DNA of 40,388 bases from JBASEY01 sp049652745 (GCA_049652745.1 JBASEY010000045.1:1-40388); one strand, 5' to 3'. Shown: positions 7,538-16,791, counted from the first letter of the stretch. Program-made: numbers and translations. The notes: generated by a model from the sequence alone, not told the origin.

Positions 7538-10500
7538 TCAACTCTTTACGTTATTCAGTCTTTTCCATGCCGCCAAATCCGGTATGACCTGTAATTCCGA
7601 TAACAGCCATAACAATGGATCAGACGCTCTGAAAGGCGCGATATAAGGATATCGTGTATTCTTGTCTGATGCGCAGCCCGTAGATGACATACCGAAAAAG
7701 GCTCTGCGGGGGAATCGCTGCATCATAAGGCTATAGGCGGCAGGACACCATTTTTGTATATATTCACTCCACATACCCGTCATGTCGTTGTGATCGTCGG
7801 TGTTGTAATATCCGATATGGCGTTTTTCCATGTTCCAGAGCCGATTGGATGGAATCAATCCGATTTCCTGCAAAACATCACATTTATTCAATACCACAGC
7901 GACAGGGATCGAAAGCGGTTCGCCTTTTCCCAAAGCAGATTTCCCTTCTTTCAATTTTTGTTCCTCTAGAACCGTCAATAATGTGTTCACGATGGCGCCT
8001 GGGAAAGATTCCTTTATCTCTTCAGGCAAGCGGAAAGAAGGGGGCGTTTGTTCTCTGATCCAAGGTATCTGCAATGGGTCCAGGATAAGAATGATCCCTG
8101 AGGCTGCACTCATGTATTGAGCTGTCTGTCTGGCTATTTGGGGATTTGATAGATTTTCTCCTGCGGTGTCGTAGAGCGCTAGAGTTATTCCACGCCTGCG
8201 CTTTTCACGCCAGAGCATTTCATTCAGTGTCAAGTCATAAATCAATGGGGGAGGAGAGCCTGCAGTTGCCGGCAGTTCTATTTGCACTTTGATTAAAGGT
8301 TGATAATAATCTTTATCATACCGATCATCCGTTTTTTGGCAGGAACTCCACAACGACGCTTGAAAATCGCCGGAAATCTGATTTCGAAGTTGTTGTATTA
8401 ATATGGCTATATAAGTGCTCTTCCCACTGTGTTTAGGGCCGACCAGTCCTATGATCAGATTTTTCTGCTCACCTGCTGTATAGGGCAAATCCTCTTTACA
8501 AACAGGACAAATTTTTCGACTTAGTTTATTACCTTTTTCATCTGTGGGAACTCTGGGTGGACGGCCTGACAGTATATCGAAAATGGTTCTTTTTGCATGT
8601 AGAGGTTCAGTGTTTCCTATAAATGAAGTGTACAGAATCTTGTCTATCGAAAACTCGCTAAAACACAAAGGGCACATTATTTTTCCGGGAGTGCCATTGC
8701 TATAGACTTTCGTTAACGGCATAGCATTTACTTTTTGGAACTTGCCGGTATTCGAAATGGGAATACTTGTATTCGGATGTCTGATCAGGATCATATCGGC
8801 TTGTGTGGGATCTATAACCTCAATCTTGCAATGAAACCAAGGCCAGCCTAATTTTTGAATGGGTTCCAGATTCAGTGTTGTTTTTTGTTTTAATACGGTT
8901 TGATTATTTCCTTGGGTCCATCGATAAAGTTCTATGGCGTTCGGAGGAATAGTAGGTTGGCAATCCTGATAAGCCATCAACTTAAATCCAGTGAATTCCG
9001 GAAGGATTTTATCCATACTCCAGTTCAACTGTATCGATGGAGTTTTCTGCCTTCCCGATGCGGGTGAAAGAGAATAATCCAAAGTCATGGATTTCCATTC
9101 GATGGCTCCTCTGCAAGACGGGTCTGTCCCAGGTGAATAAAAGGTGTCTTTTCCTCTTTTAATTTGCACATATACAATGTAATACAAACGAGCATGGCTT
9201 TCTAATCGGACCATGTCCACGAACTTTTCTCCTGCATTTGTATATTCATGACGGTAACAGGTCATAAGTGTCGCTGCCGGATCATTCCAGCCGTCCGGCC
9301 ACTGACCGTTACGTCTGACAACCAACACGGAATTGGAATTTTTAGGCCAATTCCAGCGCAAGATAATACCCTCCGGTGTCGATCTCAATTTCAGGCTCGA
9401 TATATCTTCGCATACAAAACAGCTTGTGAAATCACCGACTACTACGTAAGTGCCTTCGATTGTGAAAATCCCATAATACGGATGATTGTGGTCCGGGAAT
9501 TGATCTATTGCCGTACTTTCCGTAGATATGGGAATCCGAGAGCTGCTCATACTTGATTCTAAATCCCTTAATTGGTCAATGTTTATTCGATGACCGTATA
9601 CCAATCCATGTGGTCTTTCAAAGCGTACTAATACAGGTGTTCCACAATCAACTGGCTGCCATGTACACAATGCTTCTTTTCCTCTCTGTTCGACCTTGAG
9701 AGGTTTGATGGGTTTAGGAAGCCTGACGGGGGTGGCGGAAATAAGCACGCCTTTAGTAATGATATCTACCGATCCAGGACAATATACACAACAGATTCGA
9801 TAATGGTAAGTTATGCCATTATGTAGTCCGATATCTGAAGCTATATTTACTCCTGTTAACTTGACAGGGGTGCCTTCCAGGTGGTTAAGAGGTTTATTCA
9901 CGCCACGACGTACGATTATTTTTCGGACATTGTCAGGTGTTTTCCATGATAAATCTACACAACCGTCGCTTGCTACTGCGGCAAGATCAGTTATTTCAGG
10001 CAGAATATCCACCGGTGTGGATGAGGATCCCGACGGACTATACATTTTATTGGCGTATGTGAAAACAGTATAGATGTATTTATGACCCGGCTCGACCTTC
10101 TCGTCAATAAATTTTGTATTTGTTGTCTGAAATATTAACTTACCATCATCAACTTTAGCCGCCGGGGTATCGCCGTCCCTGCGGACTAAAACGTACTCCA
10201 CCGGCTCATCAACCTGATCCCAACTGATGCTGACCATATTTTTATCGTGATCCTGTTTATATTCTGCAAGAACAGATTTTACAGTAGGCGGCGGTTTGGG
10301 TATCGTTACTTGTGTGCTGACACCTTTGCTGAAAAAGTTCTCTCCGAAATCAACGATAACAGTATAGAAATAGGTCTCGCCCATGCATATTTCCGTATCT
10401 ATAAAGAATGAATCCGTATCGCGTAAAAAAACCTTTGTTTCCTCGTTTTCTGGGCATGGAACATCGTCAACGATTCGAATTTGAGGTTCATTGCCTTTAC

Positions 10501-11335
10501 GTCGGAAAACTCTTGTAAGATACTTGGCTCCCGGCGTTTTCCATTCGAGACGAACATGATGTTCTTTATGATTCCAGTTCGCTTTCAAATCAGTGGCTTC
10601 GCCAAGGCACACTGCATGAGACCAGATTATTGAACCAGGTTCTTCTTTAAAAATTGATCGGGCGTGATATTCATACCGAATACCTGGTTTTACATCTTTA
10701 TCGACAAACGAAGATCCTGTGCCTTTATAAAGCTCAGTTATAGATCCTGATCCTTCTGATCGCGTGATTTCAATGTATTCACAGTTCTTGTCGGGAAGCT
10801 GCCAGGAAAGGTGAATCTTGCCATATCCGCTAAACGCCTTGAAATTCTGAACAATTGCAGGAGGCGGTATGATAAGATCATTAATTTTGTATTTCTTTTC
10901 TTTAATGAATCGATCACGCCAAGTTTCGGCCAGATCATCAACGGCATTAAATAACTCAATCGCCAATATTTTGAGTTGCTCCGCCAAAACAGAATCAAAC
11001 GTTTTTGTTTTTTCTGAGACGACTCCTGTTATACTGATATCAGCCTGAGTTTTGTATTTTTCATAGACTTCTTCAAGACAAGCTTTTCTCTTGTCGGGAT
11101 CACTTAATGTAGTATAAGATTCCATTCCCCATTTTGCCTGAGCACTTACAGCAGGGTCCGGGCTTTTAAGCATTTTCACATATTTCGCTTTTTTCTTTTC
11201 ATAAGCTTCTTCAATCATATTTCCGTCATCGCACACTTTAAGATCAAGTTCTTCATACATCTTAAGGACGTCATGGTATGTATATTTTAATTTTGTAGTG
11301 CTTCCAGAGGGTTTATTTGATTGCGATTGACTCAT
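7538..11335 (-). CDS. J-like / fibronectin type III / zinc-ribbon GTPase
   Basis: This 1265-residue multidomain protein starts with a J-like helical domain (about 18-95). It ends in the J-type YTTLSDPDKRK, but the HPD motif that stimulates Hsp70 is missing. From about 160 to 760 there are several beta-sandwich units with Fn3 hallmarks (for example IHLSWQLP, VRLEWKTP, VSISWDQV, VDLSWKTP). Two CxxC pairs form a zinc ribbon (CPLC at 888, CPVC at 943). The GTPase domain follows: P-loop GLVGPKHSGKST at 963-974, DTAGE at 1056-1060 and NKCD at 1150-1153. Fn3 arrays usually bind ligands and J domains usually tether to Hsp70. The gene starts 9 bp after the Hsp70 stop with AGGAGG before its ATG, fitting an Hsp70-coupled GTPase sensor (inference). 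Confidence 0.82.
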   Translation of the reverse strand: MSQSQSNKPSGSTTKLKYTYHDVLKMYEELDLKVCDDGNMIEEAYEKKKAKYVKMLKSPDPAVSAQAKWGMESYTTLSDPDKRKACLEEVYEKYKTQADISITGVVSEKTKTFDSVLAEQLKILAIELFNAVDDLAETWRDRFIKEKKYKINDLIIPPPAIVQNFKAFSGYGKIHLSWQLPDKNCEYIEITRSEGSGSITELYKGTGSSFVDKDVKPGIRYEYHARSIFKEEPGSIIWSHAVCLGEATDLKANWNHKEHHVRLEWKTPGAKYLTRVFRRKGNEPQIRIVDDVPCPENEETKVFLRDTDSFFIDTEICMGETYFYTVIVDFGENFFSKGVSTQVTIPKPPPTVKSVLAEYKQDHDKNMVSISWDQVDEPVEYVLVRRDGDTPAAKVDDGKLIFQTTNTKFIDEKVEPGHKYIYTVFTYANKMYSPSGSSSTPVDILPEITDLAAVASDGCVDLSWKTPDNVRKIIVRRGVNKPLNHLEGTPVKLTGVNIASDIGLHNGITYHYRICCVYCPGSVDIITKGVLISATPVRLPKPIKPLKVEQRGKEALCTWQPVDCGTPVLVRFERPHGLVYGHRINIDQLRDLESSMSSSRIPISTESTAIDQFPDHNHPYYGIFTIEGTYVVVGDFTSCFVCEDISSLKLRSTPEGIILRWNWPKNSNSVLVVRRNGQWPDGWNDPAATLMTCYRHEYTNAGEKFVDMVRLESHARLYYIVYVQIKRGKDTFYSPGTDPSCRGAIEWKSMTLDYSLSPASGRQKTPSIQLNWSMDKILPEFTGFKLMAYQDCQPTIPPNAIELYRWTQGNNQTVLKQKTTLNLEPIQKLGWPWFHCKIEVIDPTQADMILIRHPNTSIPISNTGKFQKVNAMPLTKVYSNGTPGKIMCPLCFSEFSIDKILYTSFIGNTEPLHAKRTIFDILSGRPPRVPTDEKGNKLSRKICPVCKEDLPYTAGEQKNLIIGLVGPKHSGKSTYIAILIQQLRNQISGDFQASLWSSCQKTDDRYDKDYYQPLIKVQIELPATAGSPPPLIYDLTLNEMLWREKRRRGITLALYDTAGENLSNPQIARQTAQYMSAASGIILILDPLQIPWIREQTPPSFRLPEEIKESFPGAIVNTLLTVLEEQKLKEGKSALGKGEPLSIPVAVVLNKCDVLQEIGLIPSNRLWNMEKRHIGYYNTDDHNDMTGMWSEYIQKWCPAAYSLMMQRFPRRAFFGMSSTGCASDKNTRYPYIAPFRASDPLLWLLSELQVIPDLAAWKRLNNVKS

Positions 11336-11344
11336 GAATACCTC

Positions 11345-13060
11345 CTATGAAACAGGGCGAGCAATGCTAATATCCGCTTTTTTGCCTGTAGGGACATAAA
11401 TGGCGTCTCCTTCAATGATTCCCTTTAAACTGTTAAATCCTATTCTAACTCTAACTTCATGACCTTTAGTCGGACCTCCGGGCAATCCGGCGATCATGAA
11501 ATCACACAATTTTTCACATTCATCAGGGTTCGATGATTCACCTTTATAGAGTACAATTTGGATTTCGGTCATATTATTTTCAGAAAGATAATAGGTTTTC
11601 TCAAAGTATTCTCCTGCAGTTGAATTTTTCTTTAAGATAATGTCATTGACGTACATTGGTTGTCCCTGTGCGTCATAGCGAAGAATTTCGATTCCAACTG
11701 AGTAGGATATTGTGTCGGTTAAACCGGACTCTTTAATATTTACTTTCTTTTCTGATGGATCGCCGGAAGAATTGGGTACTTTGACAACAATAGCATCTGT
11801 AGACGTTAGAATATGTGCCCAGTACGCGGCTCCGATAGTGACCAAAAGTTCAGGATTACGATGCCGAACGGGTGGTTTCCCCATAACTTTCTCAATCATC
11901 CTTGGAACCATTGGCATCCTGGTTGAGCCTCCAGTCAGCAAGACATCGATTTTATCCCTGGTTATGCCGAAATCTTTTTCAGCTTTGTCAAGAACATCCT
12001 CAAGAAGAGCCTGCGTTTCGTCAAGCAGACTACTTGTCCTGTCTTCAAAAGTTGAGCCTCCAGTCAGCAAGACATCGATTTTATCCTTGGTTATGCCGTG
12101 TTTTTTTTCCGCTTCTTCAAGAACAACCTCAAGAAGAGCCTGTGTTTCGAGAAGCAGACTATTTGTCCTGTCTTCAAAATCTGAAATGGTAACTTCTGCC
12201 TGATGCCCGTATAAATCTCCTATTATTTTAACCGGGCTTATTCGACTCAACTGCCGCTTTCCCTTTTCGCAGTTATCCATAAGGACTACTTCGTTTCTGA
12301 AATCATTCGTAATGTCCTCTCCGGTATCCTCTAAGATTTTCTCTTTCACGATTTCTGCCAGCGCTCTATCCCAGTCCAATCCTCCCAAATGGGCATTTCC
12401 CTCTTTGAATATTGTTTCAATTTTTAAATTTATCGAATTGTCGGCTTCATTTGAAGTGGTGACATGTATGAGAGTGACATCGAAAGTGCCGCCGCCAAGG
12501 TCATAAACCAGCAAATATTTATCGATTATATCGACAACCTGATCGATTGAGTAAGCCAAGGCTGCTGCATGCGGCTCAGGAAGGAGCGCTCGCACATTTA
12601 GACCTGCAAGCTTCCCGGCTTCTTCTGTCATCGCTCTTTCGGCATCTCCAAAATAAGCAGGCACAGTGATGACCACATCACCCACTTCTTCACCTAGATA
12701 AGCCTGGGCATCTTTCACAAGAACTTGTAATATGTGGGAAGACACTTCAGCGGGCGTATATTCCTTGCCATCGATCGGTTGAGTTTTATAGTCCGTTCCC
12801 ATAGATCTTTTTATTCCGATGATGACTCGATCCGGGTTTTCTTTTGCGCTGTTCATGGCTACTTCTCCGACCACGGGTTCGCCATTTTCAGGATAGAAAA
12901 CGACGGAACGGAGTACTTTTGCACCATCCGCCGAATTTAAATCAATAGTATCGACCCGGTTGTTTAATGTATCAAACCACGAAATCGAAGAATAGGTTGT
13001 TCCCAGGTCGATACCCACGCACTTTTTTTTATCGATATTATTTTCCTGCGACGTATTCAT
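11345..13060 (-). CDS. Hsp70-family chaperone with an internal 43-residue duplication
   Basis: At 571 residues it is shorter than DnaK (about 640). The ATPase domain is clear: phosphate-1 GIDLGTTYSS near 16-25, YDLGGGTFDVT, and the adenosine motif LLTGGSTRMP. A reduced substrate-binding beta domain follows and the helical lid is essentially absent. Residues 295-337 (FEDRT...GGST) are repeated at 338-380, so lobe IIB carries two copies of this helix-plus-GGST segment. The ATG at 13060 is used because GGAGGG lies 7 nt upstream; an earlier in-frame ATG five codons away has none. It stands between a GrpE-like gene and the J-like GTPase gene, a complete Hsp70 trio. Whether the duplication allows ATP cycling is unclear. 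Confidence 0.88.
   Translation of the reverse strand: MNTSQENNIDKKKCVGIDLGTTYSSISWFDTLNNRVDTIDLNSADGAKVLRSVVFYPENGEPVVGEVAMNSAKENPDRVIIGIKRSMGTDYKTQPIDGKEYTPAEVSSHILQVLVKDAQAYLGEEVGDVVITVPAYFGDAERAMTEEAGKLAGLNVRALLPEPHAAALAYSIDQVVDIIDKYLLVYDLGGGTFDVTLIHVTTSNEADNSINLKIETIFKEGNAHLGGLDWDRALAEIVKEKILEDTGEDITNDFRNEVVLMDNCEKGKRQLSRISPVKIIGDLYGHQAEVTISDFEDRTNSLLLETQALLEVVLEEAEKKHGITKDKIDVLLTGGSTFEDRTSSLLDETQALLEDVLDKAEKDFGITRDKIDVLLTGGSTRMPMVPRMIEKVMGKPPVRHRNPELLVTIGAAYWAHILTSTDAIVVKVPNSSGDPSEKKVNIKESGLTDTISYSVGIEILRYDAQGQPMYVNDIILKKNSTAGEYFEKTYYLSENNMTEIQIVLYKGESSNPDECEKLCDFMIAGLPGGPTKGHEVRVRIGFNSLKGIIEGDAIYVPTGKKADISIARPVS
11921..12178 (-). repeat. Tandem 129-bp in-frame duplication inside the Hsp70 gene
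   Basis: Two adjacent 129-bp units (11921-12049 and 12050-12178) share long identical blocks, such as the stretch starting GAGCCTCCAGTCAGCAAGAC on the plus strand, with a few substitutions. The unit is 43 codons, so the frame is kept. The copies have diverged at several residues (EVVLEEAEKKHGITK versus EDVLDKAEKDFGITR). Confidence 0.9.
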
Positions 13061-13140
13061 GTTATTACCCTCCATTTAAAAATATTAAAGTTAAAACATT
13101 ATGCTTAAAAATTGATTCGGAACACATGGAAAAAACTTTT

Positions 13141-13974
13141 TCAGTTGATAGCGTCATTTTCAATTTCTAATTTATTAGGATCCGTTTGTGGACTTTCCGG
13201 CGGCGTGTATTTGCCGACAATAACTTCCGCATATCTAATTATGATTTGGTCACTTTTGAAACCAGGGCGTATAACTTCGATAATCTGTTTATCTTGATCT
13301 GGATCAGTAACTGGAGTTTGTTTAATCGCACGATGGAAATTTGGATTGAATTCTCCCTCTGCCGGAATCTGATATACACCGTTTTCTTCGATCAGTTGCT
13401 TTATTTGTGTTTGGAGCAGTTTATAATTGTGCCGATCTGTAGAATTTTTCGATGCATTTTCGTCAGGAATAAGTAAAAGCAATTGATTCACCAAATCGTA
13501 AATTCGAATCACATCCAGCAATAAAGCACGATATCGAGCCTCGCCAACAGCGGTTATAACAGCATCCAATTTGTTAGCAAATGTCCTGATTTGAGGAGGT
13601 ATAAATGACAATTTACTGTCTATTGATGAAGATAAATTTTCGAGCTGCTCAATTTTGGAATCAATTGCGTCAACGCTCAAAGCTATTTTTCCAATTTCAC
13701 TGTTCAATAAGTTCAACTGTGTCGTTATCTTATCCAATGGATTTGGGGTTAAAGGGGAAGGCTCTATGGAGTTATTATCCTCGCTTTTTTCTCCGTTTGT
13801 CAAAATGGTAATATCATTAGGCGGAGAATCCGGCGTGTCAGAACACGTGTCTTCTTGTTCAAAAAGCGTTTCAGTTTCCAATTCGGGACTGCTTTGAGTT
13901 TCATCTTGATCTGGTGCTAATTCAGCCATATCAGGAAGTGGTTCTAAATTTTCATTCTTTTTTGAATGGTTCAT
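13141..13974 (-). CDS. GrpE-like nucleotide exchange factor
   Basis: The 277-residue product begins with an acidic, Ser/Pro-rich disordered segment (about 1-80). A heptad-like coiled coil follows (about 80-125), then helices, and then a C-terminal module matching the GrpE beta head: HRAIKQTPV..., IIEVIRPGFKSDQIIIRYAE and VIVGKY. GrpE dimers release ADP from Hsp70. The ATG at 13974 has AAGGAG 5 nt upstream and is preferred over one nine codons earlier. It lies between two Hsp70 genes (23 bp after the Hsp70-vWA fusion and 80 bp before the next). It is longer than usual GrpE (about 200 residues) because of the acidic N-terminus. Confidence 0.72.
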   Translation of the reverse strand: MNHSKKNENLEPLPDMAELAPDQDETQSSPELETETLFEQEDTCSDTPDSPPNDITILTNGEKSEDNNSIEPSPLTPNPLDKITTQLNLLNSEIGKIALSVDAIDSKIEQLENLSSSIDSKLSFIPPQIRTFANKLDAVITAVGEARYRALLLDVIRIYDLVNQLLLLIPDENASKNSTDRHNYKLLQTQIKQLIEENGVYQIPAEGEFNPNFHRAIKQTPVTDPDQDKQIIEVIRPGFKSDQIIIRYAEVIVGKYTPPESPQTDPNKLEIENDAIN

Positions 13975-13997
13975 ATTTTCTCCTTTATTCAAGATTT

Positions 13998-16070
13998 TCA
14001 TTGTTCTGTCAATCCGCCATGCCCAGGTTTGCGATTCTGGACGGATTGAGTCAGCAATGTCGTCACGGCTTGCGTCATATCGTTTATTTTGTCTATAACC
14101 AACGTGTTGGGTGTCATCTGCTTCAAAAACGATTCATCCACATCGGATTTGCCTAGTCCAAGCGTCATCAGTTTAATTCCCTTTGATTGGGTATTCAGAG
14201 CAGCGGATAAAGCCAATTCCTTATCATCCGGCATCCCATCCGTGACCAAAACAATCTCCCGATCTGTCCCCGGCGGAACGTCGGTGATTAAGCTCAGCGC
14301 GAGTAAAATTCCTTTATCCATGGCCGTCAATCCGGTAGGTTCTAATTTTTCAATCGCTTTTTTCAGCGTCGATAGATCTGATGTTGGCTTACACAGAACT
14401 TCTGCTTCCGAATTGAAACTGACCAGTCCTATACGACAGTTGTCCCCCCCAATAGAAATCAGATCTTGTATATTTTTTCGAAGGGCGTCCTTTGCAATTA
14501 CCATTTTTGAGCTCCAAGACATGCTACCGGAAGTATCCACTGCAAAGATAATCCAGCGAGGTTTGAATTTAACCTGGATGATTTCAGTCAGATCAGGGTC
14601 TTCATAATGTCCTTTATCTTCTCTCTGGAGCTGTTGACCGGTGCGCAGGTCGATAGCGTCCGCAGTCACAACACCGCTGATTGAATAGTCAAAAGTCACC
14701 TTGATTCGATCACCTCGCTTAGCGCCTGGCAGGCAAGAAAATTTATAATTTCTCTGTACTTCCCAATTGTCTTCATCTTCGAATTCAACAATTGGGAGTT
14801 CAAAGTAAACTTGTCCATCCGATGAGATTTCATAATCATCTCTGCTTTTGGATACCGGGGATTCGGTGCTGTGAGGGATAAGAAGAGAATTTTCAATTCT
14901 CGGCTTGTCGTTGTCGAAAACGACTACCCGCGTTCCCATGTTTCGGGCTATGATTCTTTTATAATTAACTTCTACAAGGCCTCCGCTCTTCTTATCCATC
15001 AGTGCGGATATTTTTCGACTGCGGACTTTGCCGCTGCCGAGAATTGCGGCACCATACGCTACCATCAAATCCGGATTACTTCCTAAAATGGGTTTTATTC
15101 CTGAGCGTTCAAAGAGAGCAGGGCTGACTCTTAGCAAGCGACTGGAGCCGCCGACAAGTAAAATGCGATCGATATCTTTCCATGTGAGTTGTGCTTTCAG
15201 AAGAGCTTCTTCACACCATAGGAGCATTTGTTGTATCAGCGGTTCTGTTCTATCTTCAAATTCCTTACGTTCGACGATAACTTCGTGTAGCGCATCCTGA
15301 ATCTTGCACGATATGCTTACGCGTTCCCGCTGCTGAAAAGCGCGTTTTGCTTTCTCGCAGTCTTCATACAATATTTGACCGGTAAGCAAATCATTCGTTG
15401 GATCATAGCCGGTTTCGTCCAGGAATTTTTCAACGACGAGAGAAAGTAATTCTTGAGTCCAATCATGCCCCCCCAACTGGCGGTCGCCTTGTGTCGCCAA
15501 TGGATTAAATCTATTATCGTTATCCAAGGTTAGAATGGTGGCATCGAAAGTACCTCCCCCCAGATCACACACCATTGTAATTTCACCATGCTTCATATGA
15601 TCGATACCATAGTACACCGCTGCAGCAGTAGGCTCTTTCACTATTTCGCGGACATGTAAACCTGCCAATTCCCCGGCTTGTTGCGTGTTTTCGATCTCCA
15701 GTGAATTGAAATATGCCGGACAGGTGATCACAGCTTCTGAAACAGCTTCACCCAATTCGATCTCGGCATCTTTTTTAAGAGACTTCAAGATTTCCGCCGA
15801 AATTTCGATGGCTGATTTTCCCTGGAATCGATAATGCGGATTGCCCATAGCGCGTTTGATCCAACGGATTACATGCTCTTCATCCATTATCCATTGATTC
15901 ATCGCGGTTTCGCCTACAGTGATTCTATCGGGTTCGATCCAAACAACAGAAGGAGTAGTCGAATTCCCATCGGCGTTCGGTATCACGCGGGGAAAACCTT
16001 GATCATCTACATAAGCCACTGCGCTGAATGTCGTTCCTAAATCGATGCCGATAATTCTTTTTTTCATCAT
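13998..16070 (-). CDS. Hsp70 fused to a von Willebrand factor A domain
   Basis: In this 690-residue protein, residues 1-345 form an Hsp70 ATPase domain (IGIDLGTTFSAV at 7-18, CDLGGGTFDAT at 168-178, LLVGGSSRLLRV at 304-315). Residues 360-475 look like the substrate-binding beta domain (ending GDRIKVTFDYSISGVVTADAI). Instead of a helical lid there is a vWA domain at about 505-675. Its metal site is intact: DTSGS at 512-516, a Thr near 579-582 and VTDG with Asp 611. vWA domains bind partners through a divalent metal, often beside AAA+ ATPases. AAGGAGG lies just before the tandem ATGs, and the first ATG overlaps the stop of the upstream zinc-ribbon gene (ATGA), so the two are translationally coupled. 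Confidence 0.92.
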   Translation of the reverse strand: MMKKRIIGIDLGTTFSAVAYVDDQGFPRVIPNADGNSTTPSVVWIEPDRITVGETAMNQWIMDEEHVIRWIKRAMGNPHYRFQGKSAIEISAEILKSLKKDAEIELGEAVSEAVITCPAYFNSLEIENTQQAGELAGLHVREIVKEPTAAAVYYGIDHMKHGEITMVCDLGGGTFDATILTLDNDNRFNPLATQGDRQLGGHDWTQELLSLVVEKFLDETGYDPTNDLLTGQILYEDCEKAKRAFQQRERVSISCKIQDALHEVIVERKEFEDRTEPLIQQMLLWCEEALLKAQLTWKDIDRILLVGGSSRLLRVSPALFERSGIKPILGSNPDLMVAYGAAILGSGKVRSRKISALMDKKSGGLVEVNYKRIIARNMGTRVVVFDNDKPRIENSLLIPHSTESPVSKSRDDYEISSDGQVYFELPIVEFEDEDNWEVQRNYKFSCLPGAKRGDRIKVTFDYSISGVVTADAIDLRTGQQLQREDKGHYEDPDLTEIIQVKFKPRWIIFAVDTSGSMSWSSKMVIAKDALRKNIQDLISIGGDNCRIGLVSFNSEAEVLCKPTSDLSTLKKAIEKLEPTGLTAMDKGILLALSLITDVPPGTDREIVLVTDGMPDDKELALSAALNTQSKGIKLMTLGLGKSDVDESFLKQMTPNTLVIDKINDMTQAVTTLLTQSVQNRKPGHGGLTEQ

Positions 16071-16573
16071 CGTACCTCCTTATGATTTGTTTTCTTTTCT
16101 GAGAGCTTTGTTGTATCACGTTGCGTATTTAAAGCTTTATCTTTATCTCGTACATGTTTCACGCTCTTATTCTTTCGTGATTTTTTCGGCGAGGTCGCCT
16201 TTCGGGTTACAGCCGTCTTCGTGGATTGAGCATCCCTGACAGCCGATCTGATCTCTTCAAGTTCCGGTGTTTCCGGATCGATAGATGACGCACGATCCAG
16301 TGCATCTAGCGATTCCTGCCAGCAGTTCAGTTGTGCCCACACTTTTGCCAGAGCGCGTAAAGCAATTGCATCGTTAGGGTTCGCAACGCAACACGCGGAC
16401 AGACATTCGAGCGCGCGCCCGATTTTCCCATTATTTAGCTCTTCGAGCGCTCGATTAAACCAAGCGTCGCTTAAGCCGCCGAGTTTGATCAAGAGTGATA
16501 AATCCGCGTTGCACGATGGGCAAATAAAAGAATTTTCCTTGACTTCTGAATTGCATGATGGACATTGAAACAT
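16067..16573 (-). CDS. Zinc-ribbon plus TPR adaptor protein
   Basis: The first 25 residues contain two CPSC knuckles (C4-x2-C7 and C18-x2-C21), a zinc ribbon. Two to three TPR-like helical hairpins follow (AWFNRALEELNNGKIGRALE, DAIALRALAKVWAQLNCWQE). The last 60 residues are very basic and probably disordered. TPR units often dock onto chaperones. The ATG at 16573 is chosen because AGGGGG precedes it. The stop overlaps the start of the Hsp70-vWA gene by four bases. It is the first gene after a promoter-like motif at 16704-16735, so it leads the transcription unit carrying Hsp70-vWA, GrpE-like, Hsp70, GTPase and GAP1. Confidence 0.75.
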   Translation of the reverse strand: MFQCPSCNSEVKENSFICPSCNADLSLLIKLGGLSDAWFNRALEELNNGKIGRALECLSACCVANPNDAIALRALAKVWAQLNCWQESLDALDRASSIDPETPELEEIRSAVRDAQSTKTAVTRKATSPKKSRKNKSVKHVRDKDKALNTQRDTTKLSEKKTNHKEVR

Positions 16574-16703
16574 AATGTAACCCCCTGTTGATTCAGTCAA
16601 TTTTCACAGTTCTACAGAGCATTTCCCAACCTGGTATTGCATTTTCCTATTAAAATTGAGCTATTAAACTTCATCGCTTTTCACGCTTTAAACCATTCAT
16701 TAA

Positions 16704-16735
16704 AATAGATACGAATCAGTCGAAATCTTTCACTC
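16704..16735 (-). promoter_or_regulatory. Promoter-like motif ahead of the zinc-ribbon/Hsp70-vWA unit
   Basis: On the minus strand GAGTGAAAG (16727-16735) is followed, 18 nt after GTGAAA, by TCTATT (16704-16709). Motif and spacing equal those at 19513-19544. The leader would be about 125 nt. A 13-bp perfect inverted repeat begins four bases upstream of it. Confidence 0.55.
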
Positions 16736-16738
16736 AAA

Positions 16739-16791
16739 GGGGATTGTTTTTTTCGGAATCCTCGGTTTTGGATAGCGCAAAAACAATCCCC
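16739..16791. repeat. Perfect 13-bp inverted repeat next to a promoter-like motif
   Basis: GGGGATTGTTTTT at 16739-16751 pairs without mismatch with AAAAACAATCCCC at 16779-16791, with a 27-nt loop. It sits between the stop of the large Hsp70 and the promoter-like motif. It could be a terminator for the Hsp70 transcript or an operator. There is no long T-run after the second arm on the minus strand, which weakens the terminator reading. Confidence 0.6.

Noticed and set aside
9248..9556. Plus-strand open frames inside the large minus-strand genes, for example here.
   Set aside because: They overlap well-supported coding sequence, lack ribosome-binding sites and encode nothing recognisable.
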